NCBI GenBank assembly: GCA_030141605.1
Contig: JAQGDQ010000547.1
Location: 1-64,000, forward strand
Length of the DNA stretch: 64,000 bases
Reading direction: 5' to 3'
Source: Tubiluchus corallicola
Lineage: Eukaryota; Priapulida; Priapulimorpha; Priapulimorphida; Tubiluchidae
Positions 1-22,772 of this stretch are shown here, piece after piece. The position numbers were made by a program, and so were the translations under genes. The notes below the pieces were generated by a model. It worked only from the letters and a program-made list of their open reading frames with translations. It was not told the DNA's origin and made no database searches. How positions within the stretch are numbered: the stretch's first letter is position 1; each line of letters begins with the position of its first letter.

Positions 1-961
1 CAAAGGTTCAAGATTTAAGAAATTAATAAATCAACTTACACGGTGAACTTCTATAAGTGTAATTATCAATGAATAACAACGAATCAATGAATGACGCTAA
101 ACAATCTGTAACTGCAGTGTGTGAATGCCTGAGTTACTCCAATCTACAGGTAAGGGCACAGGTAAAAGACCGGTCACATGACCTGTTTAAAAGGAAACCA
201 ATTTATAACAGAAAAGAGGGACATTACAAGTTTAAATCAGCACATAAGTCAAATCAAATCCTGTATGCGGTATCACATGAATGGGTCAAAACAAACAGTA
301 TTGCCCTGCCTCTAAATAGTATCAAGATTGCACATACAGTAGGCGCCGCTTAATAGATTCACCTTGGGACTGAAGTGTTTTGACCCAATTAACCGACTGA
401 GTCAATTAGATGAAGGTAAGAAGAACTTGGTTTATGAAATTCTCATAATGATAAAAATCTGTTGCTGTGTGCTGCGCAAAAGTGCACATATTCACGCAAA
501 AAACACCCAGTCACCTAGTGCTTGAGCTGCAGTTGGTGATGACCTTGTTTCCCCTGTGAAAAGCAGCAAGAGCTTCAAAAGCAAACCGCTTGACAAGTGA
601 TTAATTGTTTAGCTTTCAGAAACAACGAGGTTAATTGCAGTGAACAAGCGGGTAACAGATACAAAGCAAAACCGTTACGCTAACATATTGCACATATGAC
701 AAATATACTGTATCTGCTTACAAACAAAACTGTATCTAGCATGACTGTTTGTAAGGGTATTTGTTGCTTAAAATCGATGTAAAATATCATGCAAGAGCAG
801 CAAAAGCTCTTTGGGCACACACAAGTGTCTTATTTTAAATACTTTAACTATTTTGAAAAGGAAAAATATTGAGTCAATCATGCCAAGTTGTCTGAGTCAA
901 TTACCGGCGGTTTTTACATACATTTGAATAGGAGCGGCCCGTTCTTTTAAGCGACTGAATC
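1..961. other. Presumed pyrophosphatase intron, nothing recognised
   Basis: AT-rich. The 94-codon open stretch at 69-353 has no family resemblance and does not match the missing pyrophosphatase N-terminus. A stretch near 900-945 (ttttacatacatttgaatagg, agcggccc) resembles the interior of the CAGGGATGAG MITE family, so an old fragment may lie here. Confidence 0.4.
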
Positions 962-1560
962 TATTAACCATAGACATAGACATAGACATAGACATAGACA
1001 TAGACATAGACATAGACATTTTTATTTATCTCCTCATTTACACCAGTATACAAATTGACTAATTATTATTTTTTAGTTATTGATTAAAAAGGATAAATTA
1101 AGCATAAAGGAAAGAGTTAAGGGGGGGGGTGCAGGAGAAAGGGTAGGGAAAGACCAATTGGTCATCGAGTCAGCTACCCTTCTCAGGTTAGTGAAAATTG
1201 TAAAAAAATTTGTGGTGCTGCTGTTAACATGAATTTATGGGGGGGGGGGATACATTAAACATGAAAGCAGAACAACTAAGTAAGCTATGCGATAAAGAAA
1301 TAAAATGAAAAATATGAAATGATGATTGACAAAATATGTAAAGCATTTAACTAACCGATTAAAACAAAAAACTAGAAAAAAGTCAAACCAAAAAAAACAA
1401 CCAAAAAAACATAAATAATAAATCAGTGAAAGAAACAAAATATGTAGTAATAAACTCAAACAAAATATAATGAAAACTTAATAATAACTGTGAAACAATG
1501 AGCAAAATAATCATAATAAAGTGAATATATATGAAGTAAGAATAGCATAATATGGTAGTA
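962..1560 (-). mobile_element. Retroposon tail with (TAGACA)n, copy 1
   Basis: A hexamer array tagaca (962-1019) joins sequence matching 15672-16350 (tctcctcatttacaccag, gaccaattggtcat, tcagctacccttctcagg). On the minus strand the array would be the 3' tail, as in many LINEs. No coding remnant is recognised. Confidence 0.6.
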
Positions 1561-1834
1561 AAATGGTAGTATTAACCATGAGTCTATTAATCCGTGCCTA
1601 CTGTATTTTGCTTTTGGTTTTCAACCGGCAGATCAAAATGACTCAGTAAATCATATGGGACATCTAGAATAATGACAGATTTAATAGTGAAAGAAAATAC
1701 GGTTTTTTATTTGTTGTCTTTATACCTTAAAGGTTATAGTGAAACTACATCTGTTGTTCAAACTGCATGGTGCACAATATTTTGAGGTTCTGGGCATCAT
1801 AAAATTTCTAATTAAGTCATTATTCTCATTTCAG

Positions 1835-12427
<10,593 letters not shown>

Positions 12428-12531
12428 AAGTATGTGTTCAGATAAAGAAGTTGCAATTCCATAGTGGTGGTCTTATGGTATTTTTAGTTACTGAGCTCAC
12501 GGGAACTATGCAGTATTTACATATGCTAGTA

Positions 12532-12861
12532 CAGTCGACCCTCGTTAAACCGGACCCCGTTAGCCCGGATATCGGATAAGACGGACGTCATCCGTGGTAA
12601 AGGAAACTGACCGATTTCCGCCCGAGCCGGAGCGCTAAACACAACATGGCCTACCAACTGTACAATAATTTCTTTATCCTCACAGGTTAACTATTTTAAA
12701 GTAATATACAGTATAGTATATAGTGCAATGTATATAGGCCTTATTAAGGTGATTATTCCTGTATAATATAGACCATATATAGGCATATTGGATAAGTCGG
12801 ACAATCGGCTAAACCGGACCACCCCCCACCCCCATTAGTCTGGTTTAACGAGGATTGGCTG
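12532..12861. mobile_element. pogo/Tigger-like MITE, copy 1
   Basis: 330 bp with ends cagtcgaccctcgttaaacc and ggtttaacgaggattggctg, flanked by ta on both sides. TA target and CAGT..ACCCTCGTTA ends are typical of pogo/Tigger elements. Lies about 100 bp after the pyrophosphatase stop, probably in its 3' UTR. Confidence 0.85.
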
Positions 12862-13743
12862 TAGTTCTTTTTGGACAACATGATAAATTCAGATTTACAT
12901 ATATAAGTTTACGTCAAAAGTCTTGCAAACAATACTGCCTGCAAATCCTTTTGAAATGATTTTACACAATTCAAATAGGTCCCAAACTGTTGCAACTTTC
13001 ACAAATCGGGGCTCTGTATATTTATTTATAAATTACTTGCAAGCTTTGAGTCAACTTGTATATGCAAACCACAGTATACGTCAGGAACAAAAGTAACGTG
13101 GCATTACACTGTTTTTTATTTATTGCACACTTAGTGTAGGCACTGGTTGTAAACTTTACACTGTTAACTAAAAACTCACAGGTTAAAAGTGACACATAGA
13201 TTGAATTATGTAAACTTGTTGTGAAATTGTTTTTGTTTTTGTTAATTATTTGTTGAAATTAAGATTACCGGTGATGGTTCGTGCAAAATATTCTATTAAA
13301 GACTAATTTTGTGGTATCTCGAAAATTAGAATAATGTTTTTGTAGTGTTTGTATGTTTTGTAGTGTTTGTAGTGTTTTGTATGTATGAAGTCAATTGTAT
13401 TTCTTGCTTGTAATGATTAAAATGTATCAATTAAGATAGTACTAACAGTGCTTAAGAGATTTAAACTTAGCTGCATTTGTCACTGCAAGTTGCAGTTAGT
13501 TAGATACTAAAAACGGGGTAATTGAGTTTTAGTTTTATTTTCATCTTGGTCTTTTAACGCATGGATTTTGAAATCTGGAATAAGTGCAGCTGAGTTTGAT
13601 TCATGGAAACAGAGTCGGATATTTTCAATGGAAAACATTAACCGGGTTACGAGGCAACACTTTTGCCTACGAGCGTTGCTTGCATTCAACCATGACATGT
13701 TGTTTCTTACTGATTATGTGTTATCATGCTTTTGTAAGTAATA

Positions 13744-14120
13744 CAGTCGACCCTCGTTAAACCGGACCCCGTTAGCCCGGATATCGGATAAGACGGCCGG
13801 CATCCGTAGTAAAGGAAACTGACCGATTTCCGACCGAGCCGGAGCGCTAAACACAACACGGCCTACCAACTCACCACAAGCCATTGACGGACCGAAGCCA
13901 TTTTTTATTTAAACTGTACAATAATTTCTTTATCCTCACAGGTTAACTATTTTAAAGTAATATACAGTATAGTATATAGTGCAATGTATATAGGCCTTAT
14001 TAAGGTGATTATTCCTGTATAATATAGACCATATATAGGCATATCGGATAAATCGGACAATCGGCTAAACCGGACCACCCACCCCACCCCCAATTAGTCC
14101 GATTTAACGAGAGTTGACTG
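13744..14120. mobile_element. pogo/Tigger-like MITE, copy 2
   Basis: 377 bp, same ends as 12532-12861, flanked by ta. Nearly identical to that copy but keeps about 48 extra bases near 13870-13920, so copy 1 is an internal deletion form. Confidence 0.85.
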
Positions 14121-14122
14121 TA

Positions 14123-15300
14123 TTTGTTTTTGTGTACACATTATTCATCAAGTCATGCGGGTTTTATTATTTTATCATTACCTTTTAGCCTAATGCTGAT
14201 TGGGTTTTGCTCAAATCTGACATAGTTGTTTATCAGTTGACTTTATTTGTAAATTTATGTAATAACTAATAATAGAATACATAAATATGAAGCATGAAGC
14301 CGTACCACCTTCAGTAAAAATAATGTTACTTCTGTTAACATTAAATATTTGAACTCGATTTCTGTTGTGATCATTTAAGTTATGGAACACTTTAATAGCA
14401 ATAGTACATTAACTTAATTTAATGTTAGGCAGATAAGATTGTAACTTTTTTGGAAATTCATCTGAAGAATATGAGGGTACACTCAAAACAGGATTGAATA
14501 AAACAAGATTTTATATTACTGTCGGCATATTTTGAATTTAATTGCTGAGCCTTTGCAAAAGACGTTTGATGACAATAGAATAGATGATGTTTAAACCTTT
14601 TGAAGTGAAAATTTAATGATGATTTAAAATAATTAACGATTACTTAAAGGGTTCATGCCTGGAAATTATTCAATAAAAATGAATCACGTGTAAATAGAAA
14701 ACTTTAGCCTTTTTTTTAACTTAAGCATAATTGTACATTGTGTGGCAAAGTGGATTTGTGTTTATCATGGACAAAACGGCTTGCTGGCAATTGGCTTATT
14801 CAGTAATTTGGTGTCAATAATTTTGATCTAAGCATAAATTTATTTATCCCAATACTTCTCTTGACAGGTGTGAAGTGATGACGTATTTTGTTTTATATTA
14901 AGTAATTTTAACTTTTCCACTTTTTTCTTTGCATTAAAAAGCCGTAAATTTATTTCAATTTATATAATTTTGTGAAATGTCAGTATTTGAATAATAGTTG
15001 CCCTGGTGTATTTGTTTATGGACTTAAATAATATGCAATTTTTTCTACTACTAAACTATTCAGGACAGTATATTATATCAGGTTAACCAAGGTCAATTAT
15101 ACAGTCTTCAAGGTCATTATGTACCAGTCTTTAAGATCATTATAATAATATTATCATAATTATTAGATTATTATTATCACTTGATCCAGGTGGTCGTCTG
15201 GGAGGAACAGCGGGTAAAAACTCCTAAAATGGATGATTTTAGCTTTTTTTGACAAAACATAGATCTAAAAAATTTGGGCACTATGGAGGGTCGGTGTGTT
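14123..15300. other. Intergenic, nothing recognised
   Basis: AT-rich sequence with no open frame, repeat pair or palindrome that I could support. Candidate AATAAA hexamers near 14494 and 14670 might serve the pyrophosphatase transcript. Confidence 0.3.
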
Positions 15301-15309
15301 ATGAATCCA

Positions 15310-15535
15310 TGGAAAGGGCCTTTAAGCATCCAAATGACCAATGTCTCGAAATTGCCTAGTGTCCAAATGACCTAATCAGCAAATCAAGTTGTGTCCAAAT
15401 TGCCTTGTATCAAAATTACCGTGTGTCTTATGACCTACGCGTCCATATTACCTAGTTGTCAAAAAAGCCTTGTGTCCAAATGACCTGCATTCTAACGTCT
15501 TGTAGCGAATCGTCCTGTGTCTAAATGTCTACACA
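15310..15535. repeat. Degenerate repeat of a short phrase like gtgtccaaatgacct
   Basis: At least eight diverged copies of a phrase of about 18-20 bases (ccaaatgacc, tgtccaaattgcc, tgtccaaatgacctgc) over about 220 bp. Intergenic. Confidence 0.65.
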
Positions 15536-15656
15536 CCCAATTAATTTTTCAGTTTCTTGCAGGGCGCCTAGCTATTTCCAGAGATGGCATCGTTACTATG
15601 ACTGTGTTATTCAGCAAAGGTTACAGACAATTAAAATAATAGTAACGAAGGTAAAA

Positions 15657-16350
15657 GTGTGTAAACATATAGACATAAACATTTTACTTATCTCCTCATT
15701 TACACCAGAATACAAGTAGACTATTATTATTATAGTTATTAATTTAAAAGGATAAATTATGCATAAAGGAAAGAGTTAGGGGGGGGTGCAGGAGAAAGGG
15801 TAGCGAAAGACCAATTGGTCATCAAGTCAGGTACCCTTCTCAGGTTAGTGTAAATTGCAAAAAATATGTAGCGCTGCTAATTAAAAGGTATAATATAATT
15901 ATGAAGTAGGTTAAGAAAATCAAATAAAATGAAAAATATGTAAAATATAATTAACAAAATATGTAAAGCATTTAACTAACCGACTAAAACATATAACAAA
16001 CTAGAAAAAAGTCAGACCAAAAGAAAAAAATAAAACACAAATAATAAATCAGTGAAGGAAACAAAATATGCATGATAAAATCCAACAAAATATAATGAAA
16101 AAAATATGCAATAGTATTTAATCAAATTATGTTAAGCATAATGATAAAGTACTATGGAACACAAGAACTAGTGCAGAAAAATGGAGTAAACAAAATATGT
16201 AATGAAATATGGTATGTGACTAAATAGACAATATGGCTCAAAAACATAATAAAACTTAATGATAACTGTGAAACAATGAGCAAAATAATTATAATAAAGT
16301 GAATATATATGAAGTGAGAAAAGCATAATATGCAAGTAAAAACATAAGTG
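15657..16350 (-). mobile_element. Retroposon tail, copy 2
   Basis: Matches 1019-1560 but keeps extra internal sequence (about 16090-16260). Tail remnant atagacataaacatttt at the left. Intergenic. Confidence 0.6.
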
Positions 16351-16359
16351 GAGCAGGCA

Positions 16360-17300
16360 AAATTATAAAAAATTATGTATGAGGAAAAAAGTGTCGTAGC
16401 TGCTGGATTTGTTTGAAGATCATGTAAGACCTATTTCAATCATACTTCCGATCTATTGTATTGCGTGTTTACCTTCCCTTTTCATAGCTGCGAAGAAATA
16501 ATAATAACAATTAGGTAATACTATAAGATAAAATGTGAAGTTGTCGGTCTTACTGGCTGATTGTGATTGCTGCTCGTTAAAGACGGATAGTAAAAGTAAT
16601 AAGCAAACAGCTAAGTCGAGAAATGCGCGCGAAATCACGGTTTACCGCGATGCGCCTTAATCTGCCAGGCAACTGCCACTTTATTTTCTACTTTCTAGAC
16701 GTTCAAGTGAAATAAAAGTTATTCGAGGTCTTGCAAGGTAATTTACATAATATTATCAGAGAATCTGCAGAAGTTTTAAGTCACAAAACGTTGATATAGG
16801 TGATTATTCAATTTTCTTATATTTCAGTTCATTTGTAAATCCAGTCTTCGTTCAAGGTCATTAAAATATTTTAAAGCATATTTAATAAAGCTAAAGCCTA
16901 AACTAAAGGTATATGCTTGGTGACTGTGGTGAGCGTAAAGTACACATTTGCTACATCATTTCAGGGGCCTTTCAATCTCCAATTAATATATAGATTATTA
17001 CTATTAATGCAACAAGAAAACACTTAATAAATTAAGCTTGAAAATATCGTCTTGATATTTCATCTTTATGATTTAAACTTAAAGTAAACCCTTTTTCTAA
17101 CACTAACGTAACAGTAACACAAGTAACAGGGCAAGAGATACTCCTTCACTTGACTAACCTGTAAATCCATTTGCAGTAGTACCCATGCCATTATTTTTGC
17201 TTTTTGGCTGCCATTATGTTTTTTCCACAATTTTACCCAGGGAAATTTTTTCTTTGACTTTGTTTACTCTGTCACCAAACAAACGCCAATCCAATCTTTC
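16360..17300. other. Intergenic, nothing recognised
   Basis: No supported gene. The 61-codon minus-strand open stretch at 16453-16638 shows no family features. Confidence 0.3.
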
Positions 17301-17310
17301 ATTCTGAATC

Positions 17311-17765
17311 ACAATGTTCCCTCACTTATCGTGGGTGTTCCGTTTCAAGCCCACCCGCGATAAGTGAATTTCCGCGAAGTAAGGACGCTATACTTATTTA
17401 ATACTTACACGTTTGGGTGGCATCGTAGGGCTTGAATAAATTCAGTCTCTAGTGAAAATTTCACAAACAGCGTACAAGAAAACTAATTGCACGGTACCTG
17501 AGCCAATCAGGCATACAGAGCAGCATTCTCTGGTTGGTCGCTTTCAATCAATCAACCAATCATGTGTTGTGTACAATCTCACGTCGGCAAGTAGCATCTC
17601 AAGCGGGCGCAAGTACTACATTTCATTTTTGGCGTGTATTCATCCGCCGAATAAATACATTATTTACTATAAATGGTAATTTTTTATGATTTTATGATAT
17701 TCTTTGAAAACCCGCGAAACAGCGAGTCAGCGATAAACGAACTGCGAAGTAGCGAGGGAACACTG
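17311..17765. mobile_element. MITE with GTTCCCTC(A/G)CT ends
   Basis: Left acaatgttccctcacttatc and right agtagcgagggaacactg are inverted repeats; ta follows on the right, the left dinucleotide is ca. Interior near the left end contains a second inverted pair cacttatcgtgggtg/cacccgcgataagtg. Pogo-like end style. Confidence 0.65.
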
Positions 17766-18212
17766 TACATCAGAACATGATCTATTTTTTCATACCTTTT
17801 TACGTACACAAATCCTCATCTCATCATAATTTTTCTATTTAAACAGAGGATTGCCATTCCCTTCTGTTGCACCCACTCTTGCTTTTACCATGATCTCTGC
17901 CTCCCACATATCTTCCATCCATTCCTCATACATTGGCATTTTTTGACATATCCTTACACCAGTTGAACCTTCTATCTACAGTTTGGCATTTCTACAAAAT
18001 TCTTTTTCTAAATAAATCTCCCAACATCCTTGTTTTTCAATATACACATACCATTGACTCTTTCCCAGTTAAATAACATGCCATGTTTCTCGAACCTTTG
18101 GTACTTATACCTCCCTATACCGCCAGAAGATCGCCTAGCACTTGCAATCCATGTTTGTCAAACAGTAAGCATGTTCTGTTTATCCATGATCATCGTACTT
18201 TAAATATTACCA

Positions 18213-18764
18213 CAGTGGTTTCCAAACTTTCTCGGACCGTTACCCAAATCGGGAAACCCGGTCGTGTCCATTACCCCCCACCTAGTACTACTTCTCCAAC
18301 TCAAAAAGTAAACACACGTATATGCCACAAGCAAGCAAAATTATTTATGTTTGCTCGTGATATAAATAAATTTCCGGGTGTTGTTGTTGTATTGTTGCCA
18401 AAACAAGAATTACAATTATGACACAGTGTTGCCTGCCGGAGGCAGTCTCTTCAAGAAGAAAACTACGTAAAATGCATTCCGAGCGAAGTTTTAAAAATTT
18501 TCAGAGGGGTGCCCGTTACCCCCCACCTAGTACTACTTCTCCAACTCAAAAAGTAAACACATGTATATGCCACAAGCGAGCAAAATTATTTATGTTTGCT
18601 CGTCACATAAATAAATTTCCAGGTGTTGTTGTTGTATTGTTGCCAAAACTACATAAAATGCATTCCGAGCGAAGTTTTAAAAATTTTCAGAGGGGTGCCC
18701 GTTACCCCCCAAAGAAACCATATTACCCCTGGGGAGTAATTTACCCCTACTTTGGGAACCACTG
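18213..18764. mobile_element. hAT-type MITE with CAGTGGTTTCC ends and an internal duplication
   Basis: 552 bp. Ends cagtggtttccaaac and tttgggaaccactg; exact 8-bp flanks tattacca at 18205-18212 and 18765-18772. Two diverged tandem copies of a unit of about 190-240 bp (ccccccacctagtactac... near 18272 and 18513; cattccgagcgaag near 18475 and 18660) fill the interior. Confidence 0.9.
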
Positions 18765-19275
18765 TATTACCATGAACTTGACCAATTTCGTTAAAATACT
18801 TCAATCTTGCTTTTGCTTCTCTTTCTTCAAAACTTGACCATCACGTTTCCTTCTGACTGCCACACTGTAACCACTACCAATTTTTATAACAAAAATTAGC
18901 AAAAAATGTTGACTGGGTGAAAAGACGAAGTCTTATAGTAGACTAAGCATACATAATAAGTTTGCTATTATCCTAACAGAGATTTTGCTGATTTTAGCGT
19001 AACCTTACACAAATTTTCAATAGCGTGCAAGTTGTATTTCGGTTATTTTTTGCCTGAATTACAAATTGATTGTCGAAATGAGGAAATTTCAGAATTTTTC
19101 AAGAAACCGACCAAACTACAAACCTACGACTTCAAGATGCGGAATGATGGCAACCCTAATAGCAACTGCATTTAAAAAAGTTCTAACAAATTTAGAAAAT
19201 TTGTAAGGCATTTTAGTGAACAGATTTAGCTTCGAATTTGATGAGAAGAAATGTAAATTTGAATCAATCTTGTGG

Positions 19276-20270
19276 GTGTAGGTGTCAACTATAGGTGTCA
19301 CTGATTGACTGCATGCGTTCTATTGACTGTAGGTGTCAACTGTAGGTGTCAGTGATTGACTGCGTGCGTTCTATTGACTGTAGGTGTCACTAATTGACTG
19401 CATGCGTTCTATTGACTGTAGGTGTCAACTATAGGTGTCACTAATTGACTGCGTGCATTCTATTGACTGTAGGTGTCAACTATAGGTGTCACTAATTGAC
19501 TGCGTGCGTTCTATTGACTGTAGGTGTCAACTATAGGTGTCATTAATTGACTGTCCGTTCTATTGACTGTAGGTGTCAGTGATTGACTGCATGCGTTCTG
19601 TTGATTGTAGGTGTCAACTATAGGTGTCACTAATTGACTGCGTGCATTCTATTGACTGTAGGTGTCAACTATAGGTGTCACTAATTGACTGCGTGCGTTC
19701 TATTGACTGTAGGTGTCAACTATAGGTGTCACTAATTGACTGCATGCATTCTATTGACTGTAGGTGTCAACTATAGGTGTCACTAATTGACTGCGTGCGT
19801 TCTATTGACTGTAGGTGTCAACTATAGGTGTCAGTAATTGACTGCGTGCGTTCTATTGACTGTAGGTGTCAACTATAGGTGTCACTAATTGACTGCGTGC
19901 GTTCTATTAACTGTAGGTGTCAACTATAGGTGTCAGTAAATGACTGCGTGCGTTCTATTGACTGTAGGTGTCAACTATAGGTGTCACTAATTGACTGCGT
20001 GCATTCTATTGACTGTAGGTGTCAACTATAGGTGTCACTAATTGACTGCGTGCGTTCTATTGACTGTAGGTGTCAACTATAGGTGTCACTAATTGACTGC
20101 GTGCGTTCTATTGACTGTAGGTGTCAACTATCGGTGTCACTAATTGACTGCGTGCGTTCTATTGACTGTAGGTGTCAACTATAGGTGTCAGTAATTGACT
20201 GCATGCATTCTATTGACTGTAGGTGTCAACTATAGGTGTCAGTGATTGACTGCGTGCGTTCTATTGACTA
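19276..20270. repeat. 51-bp minisatellite, about 20 copies
   Basis: The unit contains ctgtaggtgtcaactatagg, then tgtcactaattgactg and cgtgcgttctattga. The two halves of the first part (ctgtaggtgtcaa and ctataggtgtcac) are themselves a 13-bp duplication. A few units are truncated near 19325-19400 and 19545-19600. Stops in every frame on both strands. Confidence 0.95.
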
Positions 20271-20582
20271 TGTTGCATATAAATGATGAGCAGATTTTAG
20301 ATGTTGCTTGTAATTTCCAGTTGAAGTTGTAATGTGACTTTCTTTTCAAAACTGTTACTTTAAAATCATTGCTGCACCATTATTCTCAATAAGTGGGATC
20401 AGCTATTTTTAGACAATGACTATTGTTCAAATCTTGTTGCAGAATGAAACAGTTGGTCACTGTGGTAATTTTCCACATAACTTTTTATCATCAGGGAATT
20501 GCATCGCAACTCTTGCTGGACTTTGTGTTTGAAATGTAGTTGTTGCTGACAGTTCATTTACCGTTCTTTGTGGGTATACCCA

Positions 20583-20945
20583 AGATTTGTGATGGGTGAT
20601 TTTGAAATTTTTGAATTCGATCATAATCTTGTTCTAGTAATTCAATATCACGATTATTCTTTTGCGGTGATTTTTTAGTGTTTTAGCCACATTTTTCAAA
20701 CATTGCAGCACTGAAATATAGTCATTAAACTTCGTGGCTTTCGTCACTGTCTTCCATTTTCATACTTGCAAACTATTTTTATATACATGTACATTCATTA
20801 ACTACTCTATTACTATGTCAGCTGCACACGTTATGTGAAAGCGTATATGAAGCCGCGGTTTGCAACACTGTGGTTTTAATTGTGTGCATGGTGTAAGGTG
20901 AGAAAAACGAAGAAAAAATGCAAGAATTCTGTTTATTTGTGCTAA
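20583..20945. mobile_element. Old MITE, copy 2
   Basis: Begins gtgatgggtgattttgaa and shares the interior of 3083-3447. The right end is lost. Intergenic. Confidence 0.5.
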
Positions 20946-22106
20946 AATGCTGTCTTTTAGCCTATATGTAACACGTATGTTTTGCTCGTGTGGAAGAAAT
21001 GAAAATGCGAAAAGATAAGAACTTTAAAGTCACTCCAGAATTTTTCTAATTTGCACACTTTTTGCAAATTTTCTTAGTAAACTCCGTTATTTTTCTGAGA
21101 TTAGTTGTTTTCCATGATGAAGGTGCAGCTCGGGTTTTGACTCGAGTATGCTAAAAGGGTTATGAATATGCCAATATATTATACTACACAGCTTTTAGAA
21201 AATTTTACTTTCATTTTAGAAACTTTTGGTATGTTACATTAGTTTAGCCTCTAATTTACTGATCTGTATAATTGTCATAGGCTAGGGGCAGGTTTCGCCT
21301 CTTGCTTCTCATTCTTTCGTAATTGAAAAAACTCACTTACATCTCTTACTATCGATTTCAAATATTACCTGCATTTGTGATGCTCTACTGAAATAGAAAT
21401 GAATAAAATTGTGAACCGCAGTTTCAATATCATTTCAATAACTGCAGATCTTCCAAAAATTCGTGCGTCTTTAGTTACTTTCATGTTTGTTCTTCTTCCG
21501 CTTGACTTTGCAAAATTCTTGATAATTTACATTTGTCTTTGGGTTCTTCTAGAGGTTCAAAACCCTATTATGCCCCACATAGCATCACTTAAAAATAAAA
21601 TACTTTCTTTTGTACATGTGTTTGGTGGCTGTTTGCAGTTGTTACATGCACTTGTATCTGAAATGGCACAGTGACTTGTCAGTGTTTCTTTTAAAGCTGT
21701 TTACAGGCTTGGTATCTGCGTCTCATTACTGATAAAATGCTTAATATCTCTGACAATCAGGTGGCAGTTATTACGTCTATAAAGGATTTTTTATGGATAT
21801 AGAAATCAAGTATTTTTATTTCTTTAGGAAGTCTGAACTATATGAGATTTTAAATTATTTGACCATTTGTCAAGACCAAAATACATAATTGATGCAATGG
21901 TTTTTTTTATTATTTTTTTACTTTGCTTTCACAAATTAACAAACTTTTTTTAATGTGTACAGCTTTAACTAATTTATTGTAATTCTTATCATTATTTGTT
22001 TTTCCTTGTGTATTTATCGTACTTTATGGTACGAATAAATGGTATAAATAAATTAATTCTGAGGCGCAGAAGCATTGGTTGACCTTTCCGTTGTGAGTTG
22101 TGTCCT

Positions 22107-22120
22107 GTTGCTATGGCAAC
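22107..22120. promoter_or_regulatory. RFX X-box-like palindrome upstream of FABP copy 1
   Basis: gttgctatggcaac fits the X-box consensus RYYNYYATRRNRAC at all 14 positions, 258 bp before the start codon. Function is inferred only. Confidence 0.4.
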
Positions 22121-22364
22121 GTGAAGCTGAGCTGAAGACAACCTACTGTTTCTCTGAACACAACTTCAGTGCTCTTTCTTCTTGGTAACTTGCTGTTCTT
22201 GTGCTGAGGCATAATTATCTTTGCGTCTGTTAACCATAAATAGAACATTAGCTACAGATCACTGCATTCACACGCTGGAAGTTTGCTTTCAACACTGTGA
22301 TATATTGTGAAGGAATTGCCGGCACTTCAGTCTACCAATCTCTTCTTTATCTTTTTGCTTAGAA

Positions 22365-22772
22365 ATGGATAAATTTTTGGGAAAATGGATTCAAACCAAA
22401 GCCGAAAATTTGGATGAATATTTGGCTGCTAAGGGGGTGCCATGGTTGGTGCGCAAGGTCGTTGCCACCGCCACTCTTCACATGGAGATCTCGGAGAAAG
22501 GGGAAGGATACTATCGTCTGTACCAGTGGACAGCGGTAAAAAACATGATGGACATCAAGTTCAAGCTAGACGAAGAACTGGACTATACTCGTATGGATGG
22601 GAAACAAGCAAAAACCAAGTTCATGTTGAACGATAAAGGTCACTTAATTCAGCACATGTTGGTGAATGGTGGAGTAGAGGACATATCTCGAGAGATTAAT
22701 GCAGAAGGGCAGGTGGTTCAGACGCTAACCGATGGTGATGTTGTATGCAAGCGTTGGTTTAATAAAGACTAA
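22365..22772 (+). CDS. Intracellular lipid-binding protein (FABP family), copy 1, uninterrupted frame
   Basis: 135 residues, the usual FABP length. It predicts a small cytosolic ten-strand beta-barrel that carries fatty acids or related lipids. The N-terminal FABP signature is visible (GKW at 6-8, ENLDEYL at 14-20), as is the C-terminal LTDGDVVCKR. Arg109 and Arg130 match the carboxylate-binding arginines of heart-type FABPs, but the usual Tyr of the R-x-Y pair is Phe132. Residues 25-32 (VPWLVRKV) carry a Trp unusual for the family. The frame has no introns, whereas FABP genes usually have three. A good acceptor (tttttgcttag) ends two bases before the ATG, so the 5' UTR is probably spliced. 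Copy 2 lies 5.1 kb downstream on the same strand. Ligand and subfamily cannot be assigned. Confidence 0.9.
   Translation: MDKFLGKWIQTKAENLDEYLAAKGVPWLVRKVVATATLHMEISEKGEGYYRLYQWTAVKNMMDIKFKLDEELDYTRMDGKQAKTKFMLNDKGHLIQHMLVNGGVEDISREINAEGQVVQTLTDGDVVCKRWFNKD

Noticed and set aside
69-353. Missing 5' exon of the pyrophosphatase
   Set aside because: The translation shares nothing with the expected N-terminal motifs, and there is no suitable splice donor in phase.
19276-20270. Coding potential of the 51-bp repeat
   Set aside because: Although 51 is divisible by three, every frame on both strands meets a stop within one unit.
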